A stretch of 64,000 bases of DNA, taken from the NCBI GenBank assembly GCA_963277665.1, contig OY728121.1:960044097-960108096 (forward strand), in the 5' to 3' direction. Origin of the DNA: Viscum album (lineage: Eukaryota; Streptophyta; Magnoliopsida; Santalales; Viscaceae). Made by a program: the position numbers and the translations under genes. The notes under the pieces are model-generated. The model saw only the letters and a list, made by a program, of their open reading frames with translations. It was not told where the DNA came from and searched no databases. This document shows positions 1 through 10,831 of this stretch, in pieces. Each line of letters opens with the position of its first letter. Position 1 is the first letter of the stretch.

Positions 1-1030
1 ACTATGTAAGAATAAATACAATGATAAATGAGACATGTGAAAAAATATAGACAAACATACTGAACAATATCGACACAACCGCAAAGAAGATTATAACCAT
101 GAACACTAGAATTAGAAAAAATCATACTGGACCAAACCACCTTACCATGGTTTGGTCATATTTGGAAAGATTTGGATCCTTGGGGAAATATGATGTAGAA
201 GGTCGATGCCAAAGTCATCATCCTCTAGTTTTTCTCCAAGTATAGTCTGCACACACACCATAATTCCCTTATGAAATAAAACCTTCAGTAACTGTAGCAA
301 GAACATCAGGGGCCAGCACCACTCTCTCATTTCTTCTCTACCAATGAACTATAATCAAAACCCTAGACTCTCTGTTTTTCTATATAAATATAATCACATG
401 TGCACAATCCTATTTCTACTCTAGAAGAACAAGATTCTCATTCATCTACATCTCCCTCTCATCGAAGATGAAACCCAAAAATATGATCTCCCCCACAAAT
501 AGTTGTGCCAATTCGAGTGGTTCACAAACAAATGCAGATATCGAGAATCCATAGAGGGTTAATGATACCCAAGAAAGTTTGTTACATCATTTCAGAATCA
601 TATCCATGTGTGGATGACTAAAAATGCCCAGCTAGTTTCAGGATGAAAAACACATAATAACATGTATAAAATGAAAAAATAAAAAATACATATTAAAATA
701 TTAATTTTAATTAACAATAAAATAAATATGATTTTCACACCCATTTTTACCCCAAATCATAAAAAAACAAAAAAATACTCATAAAAACTAATAAAAATCA
801 AAATGAAATCAATTCAAATAAAAAAACAATTTAGAAAGTGTTAAAAACAAAGCTTAAAATAAAAATTCAAATCTTGACATCCCATGGTAAATCAGGTTTC
901 TTCACGAGTGGTGGTGATTAATAACCAACCCATGACCTACCTCCTAAGTTCCAATGATCCTATCTTCCATCTATTGGACTTCCAAAATAGTAATTGTGCT
1001 TTAAGAACCTAGGCCCTCTTAAGAACCTAG
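1..1030 (-). mobile_element. Interior (leader side) of minus-strand gypsy element G, partial
   Basis: AT-rich DNA read as the segment downstream of the primer site of a minus-strand LTR retrotransposon that leaves the window at base 1. The assignment rests on the primer-site match at 1031-1042. No gag or pol motif is visible, and the short reading frames here (for example 142-330 and 960-1166, minus) resemble nothing I know. It could equally be unrelated repeat DNA. Confidence 0.3.
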
Positions 1031-1042
1031 GTTTTGATACCA
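1031..1042 (-). other. Putative primer binding site of element G
   Basis: The minus strand reads TGGTATCAAAAC, matching the first bases of the initiator-methionine primer site TGGTATCAGAGC used by most plant gypsy elements. Sites of the same type occur in A, B, C, D and F. Confidence 0.45.
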
Positions 1043-3232
1043 CTTTTTCATAAACTAACCTAAGTTTTTCATTTATCATATTCCCAAGATAGCCTGTGGA
1101 AATTATGAGGGGCATTCCAAATATCAATGGGCTGGTATCATGCACCAAGCCATCAAAACAACTCAATGGTAATGATCTTTTACATAAAATAAATTAAACT
1201 AGTAGTGGTAAATTCACTAAAATTTCATCATAATTAATCCATACATTAGATTCCTATGAAGGAGAAGATAAAAAGGTAAAAAGGAAAGCTGAGCATAAAT
1301 ACAAAAACTTCCCCTCACCTTCAACTCCCTCGTAAGCAATGACCCTTTTTATTCAACACCCATAACACCACATGTATAAAGGAAACTGGTAAAATAATGG
1401 AAAAAAACAGGGATGCTCAGTCTGGATGAACTCTTAAAGCACTAAAACATAAAACTAACATACCTTATAAAGCTTCCCCATATGACCCGAGGTCACACTC
1501 CATCCATTAACTCAAGACCCACTCCAAGGAGTGGTCTAGAAAAAATCCCTAAATTGGAACTAATTTGAGTCAAATACTGAACCTACAAGAATAACTCAGT
1601 CTACAAACACTGAGTGATGTAAGTAAGGTGTGATCCAAGAATACCAGTAGTATTTCACTAATGAATCCATGAATTATATTTTATAAAACATTCCAGAAAT
1701 GATATTTTAAAGTACATAGATTTAAAATATTTTTTCTTATCCTTTGGAAAACAAATTCATGGTCATTCCTTCTAAACTCCAATTTTATAAAAATAACAGT
1801 TTAAAAACACATTTCTTTAGGAAACATTTTATAAAATCATTTTTTAGTTTCATTTGATGAAAATAACTATATAGGAAGCCCAACATACTCAAATAAGTCA
1901 TCAATCACACAAATATCACTAAGAATCTGAAGAATTAAATTAAAACTAATAAAATATGGAATCGAATAAGGAACTCATAAGGAATGATTTCCTTATAAAT
2001 TAAAATAAACGAACCAATGGTAAAGGGGGTTAATTGAAAAAATAAATAAATGGAAGCAAAGAATGTAACTACTAAAGAAACCATGGTAAAAGGTTTTTAT
2101 GGTCATGGTAAGTATAAAGTGAGCATAAGAGAATAACTATACAGTCAATAATTTAAAATAGGCATCACCAGAGAAACACTCTAAGGTCACTAAGGCTAGG
2201 GTCCCCTAGCAATTCTACATCACCCTAGTAGTAGATTTTGGTTTTGTTCTATGACTCTAGATAGAGGGGAAACCACATCTACTTTACTAGCATTGCTAGT
2301 GGTGGGAGAACATCATCCTATCTAGGATCTCCTACCCAAGAAAATAGGGGTCTTCCATGTGGCTCAAAAAAAATCAAACAACGAGTATTCATTTATCATT
2401 CCATTAAATGTATAATAAACAAATATGAATTTCTACATAAAACAATAATTAAATTCAATTTCCACCACCCATAACAAAGAGACTAATCAAAACAACATAT
2501 ATCCCATGTAAATCCATATTTAGGTCTAGATTTAATACATTTTCTATAAAAATTCATTGGAAACATTTTAAAAAATAATAACAATAATAAAAATATTATT
2601 AATATTAATAACAACACAAATAAAAATAATAATAATACTGATATATTTTATGGTTTCCTTTACAAAAAATAATGAATGGGCCTTTATACTATTCTTTAGA
2701 ATATGATACTAAAAATCTCCTTTAAAAGTGTATTCAAAAACTGAATTTAAAAATCAAAATTAAATTTCAAAGATTTCCATTATCATTATACTCTTATACA
2801 TTTACATATATATATATACACACACATCTCTCTCAACGCATATATTTACATATTATCCTGTGAATATGTGCATATATTTATATGCACACACACACCCATA
2901 AATTTCCATATAACCACCGGACATAGAAAAATACATTTGAAAAACATATGACAGTTAGAAACCTCTTGAAACCAATAAGAAAACCACACTTTAAAATTAT
3001 TAAGTATCATAAACCACACAATAATGAATTAAAATATTACTAAACCATTTTAAAAACACCACAAATATAAAAATTAATCAAATAATATAAAATTTTTTTC
3101 CAAAACTCATATAAAAGTACTATGCGGAAGAAATCCCCAACCATTACTCCTTTGGAAATCATTTTAGAGGTTATAAATACCCATTAAAAATACATATCCT
3201 TTTAGAATTCACTTTAATTCAAATAATATATA
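1043..3232 (-). mobile_element. LTR of element G, promoter-distal (U5-side) part
   Basis: This stretch lies between the putative primer site of G and the target duplication of A. It is read as most of G's 5' LTR, continued at 13316-14089 beyond A. It is AT-rich with short runs of A and AT/CA repeats (about 2805-2835 and 2881-2895) and has no coding motif. The LTR start seen at 14089 (TGTCACACCC on the minus strand) is a common plant gypsy LTR beginning. The R/U5 palindrome found in the other LTRs is absent, so G belongs to a different family. Confidence 0.4.
3228..3232. repeat. Target site duplication of element A (left copy)
   Basis: ATATA precedes the LTR start and recurs at 13316-13320 right after the 3' LTR. 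The sequence is AT-rich, so chance agreement is possible. The fit depends on the LTR ending in ATA, as it also must for D. Confidence 0.5.
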
Positions 3233-5707
3233 TGTAACGACCCAAATTTTTTAATGGAACCCCTTCTTATAATTATGTCATATAATAACATGGAGTCACA
3301 ACATAATGAACTACTAAGTACTATGTGACCTTTAAACATAAGTCTGTCACTTGTGTGTTTTTAATTTCAAAAAACGGTCTTCCAAAATTGTGATCAGTAA
3401 GTGATTTGGAGTTTGATAAGACAAAAATAATTTTTGATGAATAGTAACATACCCTTATGAATATTAGCATGCCTTTATGAATAGTAATGAATATAAACTC
3501 TGCCAAAAAATAAAAACTTCACCCATGAATGTACAAATACAATTTAGACATTTAAAAGTGAAAAAATGATCATAGTATAAGAATTGGTATTTTTGTATGT
3601 CAAAAATATTTTATTTACAATTTTATGTTTAATTTAATAATTTAAAATAGAAATTTATTTTCATAAAATTTAATCATAAATTGTTAATTTATTTTATTAT
3701 GTTTATAATATAATTTTATGGGACCTTGATTAATTTTTCAAGGTGTTATAAAACGAGTTATAGTTTTAAGGTTGATTTTGTTGAATAAATTATGATTTTA
3801 TTTAAAAATTAAATTAAAATTATTTAGAAATTTATTTTCAAATAATGGAGTTCATTTTTTAATTCTACACATTGAAAAATGGTTAGGGTGAATTTTTGGG
3901 ATTTATCTAAAATACTTGAATTTTTGTTAATAGTAAAAATACAGTTTTGAGTTTCCGGTATATTTGACGACATCATAATGATGTAATAATTAATAAAAAT
4001 TTAGGATCAACTTTTGTACAAAACAATAATATATTAGGTTTCCCAAGTGGATAATACCATGGGAAAATACCATGGTAAAGCCCATGGTTTTACAAAAACC
4101 ACTAATGAGGTATCTTTTTAAATTAATAAAAAACTATCTCTCTTTTACTATAAATACCCACTCATCCATTATTTTTATTTCATTACAAATACCTCATCCT
4201 ATAAGATCTGGTGGTTTTACCTCCCTAGTATCCCTCCCAAGGTGTTCTCAATCCCCCAAGGTCCCAACCTTCATGTTTTAGTAGTTACTCCACAAGGTAA
4301 GGGATCCTCTTTATTTCAATTTTATTCAAGAATGTACTATATGTTATTCCCTTTTAAGTATAATTCATAATGTTGGGGTATTATTTATCACCTTCCCCAT
4401 AATTCCCTAATTATTTATAAAATATGATAAATCCCTTTATCTCTCATTATGACCTCTTAAGTACACCTGATACCATGTCGATATTCCATAAGGGATTTTA
4501 CCCGAACCACCTTTATTCCTTCAGGTTTCTCTATATTTCCTTTTACCCAAAATAATTTGTATTTTATTTTTATTAAAAACTTATAAATTATGTTTGTATG
4601 AACCAAACTCGTTTTTCAAGATCCATACCTCATTCTCTTTGAAGTATATACATGTTTTTAGGTGATTCCCTCCTTAATTCTTCCAGATAAGCAAACCTAT
4701 TTTAAGGGAACATCCCAAATTCTTACCCAATTTCAAGTGCACTCTATCCTCTATTTTAAGCCACCATTGTATTTATAAAATCAGTATTTTTATTAAGAAA
4801 ACCTTCTTCATTAAATTATGATTTTATATAAAATATTTTCCTCTTTTCTATTTTAAAATCTTTATAGTATTTTCCTTAAAACCGCACAAAAATGTTTTAA
4901 TGCTAATGTTTCTCAAAAACATTTCTTATATGTTTTCACCTTTGTTTGACATCATTTACCATGATATATGCCTAATTTACCTTATTAATGTCCATGTATG
5001 TTATAATCCCTTTCCTTCATTGACACTTTCATGATACGTCCATTGGTTATACATTATGTCTTGATTGTGGTGTCCAATTCTTTCCATGGGTACCCTTATG
5101 TTTATGTATGGTTGATTATGTATGATTATTTATGTGGAAAGAATATTCCTGAAAATTTTGATATGGGTGCGTCTAAATAGTTCTCCAATCCATTGGGTAA
5201 AGTTAAGTCTCACAAGAATCGATGTGAAATGGGATTGGCGGTTAGCCTTGACCCGTACTACTTTGGGAAACTGGATTGGCGGTTAGCCTTGACTCGTAAT
5301 AAAGTCATCTTTTATGTTTCTGCCACATTTATATGATTTCATTTTTATATTATCCCATTTTTATATGTTATTATTCTATATGTTCCATGATTTTGATATC
5401 ATTATGCCATTCCTCCTAACTCATGTGCTTAAACTTTATTCTTATGTTCATTACCTTAATGGGCTTGTTAGCTCATCCCTTTGTTCATGTGTTTCCCCAT
5501 GATATCCTATGTAGATGTATGAGCACAATGGAAGTTAGGAGATCATTATGGAGATTAAATAAAGAAGTGTTTTTTTATCCCCATGCTTTATGTTTTGTGT
5601 ACCTAGTCTTCCAAGACACTAGACTTAACGATCCTTGGCTTGTACTCTGATGTATAATTATGCTTAAAATCATGTAATTTTATGTGTAAAAGGCTAGGTT
5701 CAATATA
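3233..5707 (+). repeat. 5' LTR of element A
   Basis: Starts TGTAACGACCC and ends ATA immediately before the primer site. It matches 10832-13315 along its length. A TATA-like TATAAATAC near 4150 is the probable start of R. The R/U5 palindrome variant is at 5165-5200. The conserved U3 reading frame of the B/C/D LTRs is not recognisable here. Confidence 0.9.
5165..5200 (+). promoter_or_regulatory. R/U5 palindromic motif, element A 5' LTR
   Basis: Diverged copy: CTCCAATCCATTGGGTAA. One central base breaks the 12-bp palindrome CCAATGCATTGG seen in the D and F LTRs. Confidence 0.5.
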
Positions 5708-5721
5708 GTTGGTATCATAGA
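5708..5721 (+). other. Primer binding site, element A
   Basis: GTTGGTATCATAGA directly follows the LTR. It is complementary to the 3' end of initiator tRNA-Met apart from one or two mismatches, and would prime minus-strand DNA synthesis. Confidence 0.85.
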
Positions 5722-6298
5722 ATGGTCTAGTTATTTTTGGAGATTAGGAATAGAGCACCTTAGTGAGAACCTTAAGGATGAGACAAAGTATAAGAAAACA
5801 TCCCTAAATTTTGGTAAATATAGAGTAAGTGGTTTATCAAAAAAAATATGTCCTTGTCTGGATACAAAATGGTAGAGGAGGCTCTAGAATAGATGTACCT
5901 AGGAGTGAAAACTCCAAAAAGGAGTTAAAACTATGATATGGAGTAAAAAATTCGACAAGGAGTGAAAACTCTGATAAGGAGTTTCGGGCTTGACCTAGGG
6001 TATCCCGGTACACGACAATGGGACTTGGTTAACTCTTGATATTGACACTCTCGGGGGATATGCCTTGGTAATTTATGATCTTGGTAAAAACCGTTATTAA
6101 TAGAAAAAACCCATAAGAATATAAGATAAGAAATATATCGAGGATAAACTAGATTGAAACATAAGGAATCACAAGTTAGGATATACTTCTCCTTTAAAAG
6201 ATTATCCTTTTATGTTAAAAATTTTCCTTTTTATGTTTAATAACTTTGTATTAAAGCCCTCTAATTGTACGTTCTTTTTTATTAGTTAATGGAAGGAA
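5722..6298 (+). other. 5' leader of element A with conserved block
   Basis: Untranslated leader between primer site and gag. Bases about 5842-6068 match the leaders of B, C, D and F, including the landmarks CTTGTCTGGATAC, GGTACACGACAA and CTCGGGGGATATGC. A short direct repeat of GGAGTGAAAACTC-like units (about 5900-5980) is special to this copy. The conserved block has no usual start codon, so a structural or packaging role for the RNA is more likely than a peptide. Confidence 0.6.
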
Positions 6299-7210
6299 AT
6301 ATAAGAACACCTTCTAATAATAAATGTAAAAGGGAATGTTAAGAATTTCCAAATGATATGATGGGAACAGGTGCTCAAAACTTCATGACAGTACTTTCTC
6401 AGTTGGCTCGAGTTATGAATAATAACATGAATCATATGGAATTCCCTCCTCCTCCAAGGAAAGGGAAAGTTTCCATAGAATACTTCATGAGGAAAATTCT
6501 TCCCATGTTTAGAGGATCTTATGATCCCCTCCTCATGGAACAATGGATTAACTCCATTGAAAATATATTCTTTTTCCTCCAGTGCTCAGAAGAAGAGAAA
6601 GTTATACTGGAGGTCTATCGTTTTGATGGGGAAGCTGATCAGTGGTAGACACTGATCAAGAATACAAAGTCCCAAGAGGAAATTGATTCCATTTATTGGG
6701 AGGAATTAAAGAGGATTTTTTTAAATAAATATTTTCCTTAAACCCTCTATCTCAAGATTGAAAGAGAGTTCCTCGGACTCAAGAAAAATAAAGATGAGTC
6801 CATCGGGGCATATGAAGCAAAATTTACAAGGCTTGAAAGGTACGCCTTTGGCTTTGTCATGAACATTGAAATCAAGGTGGATAGCTTCTTTAGTGGGATA
6901 AATCCAAGTCTACTAAATGTTTTGGTGATACGAGACTTCAACAGTTGTGAGGAGATTGTTTTTTGTTCCCTCAAGGTTGAAATAAAGTCTGGAGACTCTC
7001 AGTGGTCTCATGGGCCCAGTGAAAAGAATAGAAAAATAGAGAACAACATGGGTGGTTAAACAAGAAAATACCATGATGGAAAGAAGACTAAATATCCCAC
7101 TTGTAAAGTTGTGGGAAGAAGAACCCTAGGAACTGTTTAAAGGGAACCAAGAATTGCTTCAAATGTGGAAAGTCTGGTCATCTGTCTAAAAACTGTCAAA
7201 GGGATATGAA
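6299..7210 (+). pseudogene. gag: gag of element A (capsid and zinc knuckle), broken
   Basis: Gag forms the particle that packages the element RNA. A start codon at 6299 runs into a stop after 17 codons. The main capsid reading resumes at 6358 with M-M-G-T-G-A-Q-N-F and includes F-R-G-S-Y-D-P and E-Q-W-I-N-S-I-E, typical of plant gypsy gag. It is interrupted near 6648 and 6740, then continues through E-S-I-G-A-Y-E-A-K-F to about 7059. A single CCHC knuckle, C-F-K-C-G-K-S-G-H-L-S-K-N-C, lies at about 7150-7195 in another frame. At least three disruptions mean no functional product. Confidence 0.85.
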
Positions 7211-7399
7211 AAACCATTCTAACATAGAAGAAGAAATCAAGTTTCAGATCAATGCTCATCTATTGGTGTAGTGTTATAAATTTAAGGAGCATGGGCATTA
7301 TGAAAACAATTTCCCTAAGCCAAGGTTTGTCAGAGGAAATAAACAACAACCTCCAAGGCAACAAGGAAGGGCTTATTCTATCACTACTGCTGAGGTGGA

Positions 7400-7805
7400 G
7401 TCAGACAATGATGTGGTGACAGGTATTCTAGTTATTCATTCAAGGATAGCAAACATACTATTTGATTCTAGTTTTACGTATTCTTTCATATCTTGAAAGT
7501 TTAGTAGAACTATTTAACCACCAACTCAAAATTTGGAGGAAATTTTATCTGTGAGAACAGTGAATGGGGAAATTATTGCATCCATGGTTTATAACTCCTC
7601 CCTGGTTAATGTTTGTGGACTGAACCTCCCAGAAAATCTTGTCATACTTTCTTTAGTGGAGTTCGACACTATCTTGGGCATGTATTGGTTATCTTTATAC
7701 AAATCCAACATCAACTATAGGGAAAGGGATATCACTCTTCACATCCCAAATAATCCTCTGATTCTTTACAAGTGTAAGGAAAAAGATGAATCTTATTTAC
7801 AATAA
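7400..7805 (+). pseudogene. pol: Aspartic protease region of element A pol
   Basis: The reading includes A-N-I-L-F-D-S-S, where the active-site D-S-G has become D-S-S, and I-L-G-M-Y-W near the end, the equivalent of the usual ILGMDWL. A stop follows closely after the active site (about 7495), then the frame reopens at 7533. In intact elements this retropepsin-like domain cleaves the Gag-Pol polyprotein. Confidence 0.75.
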
Positions 7806-7814
7806 TCATATCAA

Positions 7815-9235
7815 GTGTGGATATTGTTGCCTTATGATCAAGCATATCTATCTCAAATGATTAAGAAAAAGGAGAGAATCATGCTTGAAGACATGACTAT
7901 TGTGAGGGATTACATTGATGTATTCCCCAAAGAGTTTCCTAGTCTTCCTCCTGATCGAGAGGTTGAGTTATCAATTGAACTTATCCCCAGATCTCTACCT
8001 ATCTCAAAGACACCTTACAGAATGGCCACTATAGAGATGGAAGAGCTGAAGAAGAAGTTATAGAAGAATCTAGAGAATGGTTTTATATGCTCGAGTGCTT
8101 CACCATGGGGTGCGCCAGTCCTCTTCATCAAGAAGAAGGATGGATCAATGTGCCTCTGCATTGATTATCGTGAGCTCAATAAAAACATGATAAAGAATAA
8201 GTATCCCCTTACACAGATAGATGAATTGGTTGATCTACTTAATGGGGCCTGTTATTTCTTTAAGTTGGACCTTCGATTGGGATATCACTAATTAAATGTG
8301 AGGAAGGAAGATATTCCCAAGAATATCTTTCGAATGAGGTATGGACACTGTGAGTTTATAGTGATGCCCTTCAGACTCACTAATGCTCCAGCAATTTTCA
8401 TGGATTTAATGAATAAAGTCTTTAGATATTACCTTGAAAATTTTGTGGTAGTCTTTATTGATGATATACTGATATACTCCAAGAGAAATGAGGAACATGA
8501 GGAGCATTTGAATTCTATGTTAAAGACTTTGTGAAGGGAGAATTTGTATGAAAAGTACAGTAAATGTGAGTTCTAGATGGAGGAAGTATCATTATTGGGG
8601 CATGTTATCACTAGTAAAGGGATATCTGTGGACCCTTCTAAGACAAAGGCAATTGAATAGTGGCCCAGGACAACTTTTGTAATGGAGATCCATATATTTC
8701 TAGGTCTAGCTGGGTATTATCGATGATTTGTGAAGAAATTTTCCCGATTTTCAAACCCAGTGACCAAGATGACATGAAAGGAAGTAAAGTTTGTCTAGAA
8801 TCAGGAATGTGAAGACTATTTTAAGGAGTTGAAAAAGATGCTAATCACTACGTCAGTACTCACACTCCCAGTAAGTGGAGAAATTTTTTTGGTGTGTAGT
8901 GATGATTCTAATAAGGGCTTAGGCTATTTACTAACGCAAAATGATAAAGTGATAGCCTACGCCTCAAGGCAGCTGAAAATCCATGAGCAAAACTATCCCA
9001 CGCATAATTTGGAGTTCGCGGTTGTGATCTTTGAATTGAAAATATGGTGGCATTATCTCTATGGGGTGAAGTGTGAGATATATACTCATCACAAGAGTCT
9101 CAAATATATATTCACACAAAAATATCTTAATATGAACCAGTGAAGATGGATAGAGCTCATCAAGGATTGTGACTGCTCAATCCACTACCATCCCGGTAAG
9201 GAAAATAAGGTGGAGGATGCTCTAAGTAGAAAGGA
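7815..9235 (+). pseudogene. pol: Reverse transcriptase and RNase H of element A pol, broken
   Basis: RT motifs in order: [17 protein letters not shown] near 8095, Y-R-E-L-N near 8170, L-T-N-A-P near 8375, and the catalytic F-I-D-D near 8458 (F/Y-x-D-D box kept). Connection and RNase H follow, with S-D-D-S-N-K-G near 8900, Y-A-S-R-Q-L near 8960 and the end motif D-A-L-S-R-K-D near 9215. Stops occur near 8061, 8290, 8532, 8575, 8660, 8725 and 9140. The normal role is copying the RNA genome to DNA and removing the RNA strand. Confidence 0.88.
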
Positions 9236-9499
9236 TCGTGCATATTTATCAATGATGAGAATTGAAAAGGATACAATCTTATTATATTTGTAGAGGATGG
9301 ACATGGGAATCATTAAGGTAGGAACATCATCAATCATTTCTCAACCATCCCTCATGGAGAAAATAAAGGATGCTCAATGAAAAGATGTGGAAGTTATGAA
9401 AATGGTGGAAGCTATCAGAAGTGGAAAATCTTCTAAGTTCATGATTAATGAGGAAGGAATTGTAAGATTTGGGTCAAGATTATGTATATAATATGATCC

Positions 9500-10340
9500 A
9501 TAGATAAATAAGGATCTTCTGAATGACACACATAGATCAACCTTCTCTATCCACCCAGGGAGCATAAAGATGTATCGAGATCTCTGATAGAACTTCTGGT
9601 GGGACAATTTGAAAAGGGTGATTGTTGAATATACATCAAAGTTCCTAGTATGTCAACAAGTGAAGGCTAAAAGATAGAAGTCTAAGGGTATTATGCAACC
9701 ACTACCCATACTAACATGGAAATGGAAGAACATCACCATAGACTTTTTCACTATACTTCTAAGGACATCTAGAGGAAAAAATGCTATATGGGTCGTTGTG
9801 GATCATCTTACGAAGATATCTCACTTTATCGTGATTTGAGAGGACTTCTCATTGGATCAAATTGAACGGATATATATATAAAATAAGTGGTAAGGCTGTA
9901 TGGATTACCACTATCTATTTTATCCGATCGGGATCCAAGATTTACCTCAAAGTTTTGGAAAAGTCTTCAACATGCTCTAATCACTAAAATGAACTTCAGT
10001 AGGTCCTATCATCCTCAAACTGATGGCCAATATGAGCGAACTATTCATACACAAGAAGATATATTGATAGAATGTTCTATGGAATTTAAACGAGGATGGG
10101 ACCAATATCTTCTGTTCGTTGAATTCTCCTACAACAGTAGTTTCCACTTGAGCATCTGAATGGAACCATATGAAGCCCTTTACGGGAAAAGGTGCAGAAC
10201 ACCAGTTTTTTGGGATAAAGTCGGTGAGTGTAAGATTTTAGGACCATAAAATGGTTGAATAAATGGTGGAAAAGGTGAAAACCATTCAGAAACACATCAA
10301 GGAAGACCAAAGTCAACAAAAGAGTTATGCAGATAATCAT
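9500..10340 (+). pseudogene. pol: Integrase of element A pol, broken and frameshifted
   Basis: The H-H-C-C zinc-binding head is visible as I-H-P-G followed by F-W-W-D-N and L-V-C-Q-Q (about 9545-9660). The catalytic core is split between frames: the first Asp region is near 9740, the second in S-D-R-D-P-R-F-T-S-K-F-W near 9920, and the Glu region follows H-P-Q-T-D-G-Q near 10010. Several stops (for example near 9585 and 9840) and a frame change near 9887 inactivate it. Integrase inserts the DNA copy into the host genome. Confidence 0.85.
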
Positions 10341-10361
10341 CGATGAGACCTTGAGTTCAAA

Positions 10362-10784
10362 GTGGGAGACATGGTATTTCTATGCATATCTCTATGGAAT
10401 AAGGTCATGAGGTTTGGAAAGAAAGGGAGGCTAAATCCCGGGTACATTGTCCCCTTTAAGATCCTTGATCGAGTTGGAGTTGTGGCCTATCGATTATCAA
10501 GTCCACCTACCATGTCCAAAGTACACGATGTCTTTCATGTATCCCTCTTAAGGAAGTACATAACAGAATATTCACATGTACTCTCTTTAAAGGTGGTACA
10601 GTTGGAGGATGAACTTTCATACGAGGATCAGTCGGTGAAGATCTTGGATCGTAGAGATAAAGTTCTATGTAACAAGACTACTCACCCGGTCAAGGTACTA
10701 TGGCGGAACCATAAGTACAAAGAGGCAACATGGGAACTGGAGGATGTAATGAAGGAAAAGTACCCAGACCTGTTTATGTCCTAG
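10362..10784 (+). pseudogene. pol: Integrase C-terminus and chromodomain of element A
   Basis: An open 140-codon stretch. It begins with G-D-M-V-F-L, the equivalent of the GDxVFLK motif of plant gypsy integrases, continues through V-H-D-V-F-H-V-S-L-L-R-K-Y, and ends with V-L-W-R-N-H-K-Y-K-E-A-T-W-E followed by Y-P-D-L-F. That ending is the chromodomain-like tail that defines chromoviruses and is thought to steer insertion toward certain chromatin. It is the longest intact piece of A's pol, but is cut off from the rest by upstream stops. Confidence 0.88.
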
Positions 10785-10815
10785 AATGTAAAATGAAATT
10801 TTGAGGGAGAAATTT

Positions 10816-10831
10816 CTTAAGGGGGGAAGAA
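10816..10831 (+). other. Polypurine tract, element A
   Basis: CTTAAGGGGGGAAGAAT directly precedes the 3' LTR. The same TTAAGGGGGGAA tract occurs at D (52339-52350) and, inverted, at B and C. It primes plus-strand synthesis. Confidence 0.85.

Noticed and set aside
4072..4281. Frames inside the A LTRs (also 5314-5650, 12405-12644, 13032-13214), and 48781-49044 and 53670-53942 in D LTRs
   Set aside because: Reading frames differ between the two LTRs of the same element or track simple nucleotide similarity; no protein-level conservation between families, unlike the U3 frame.
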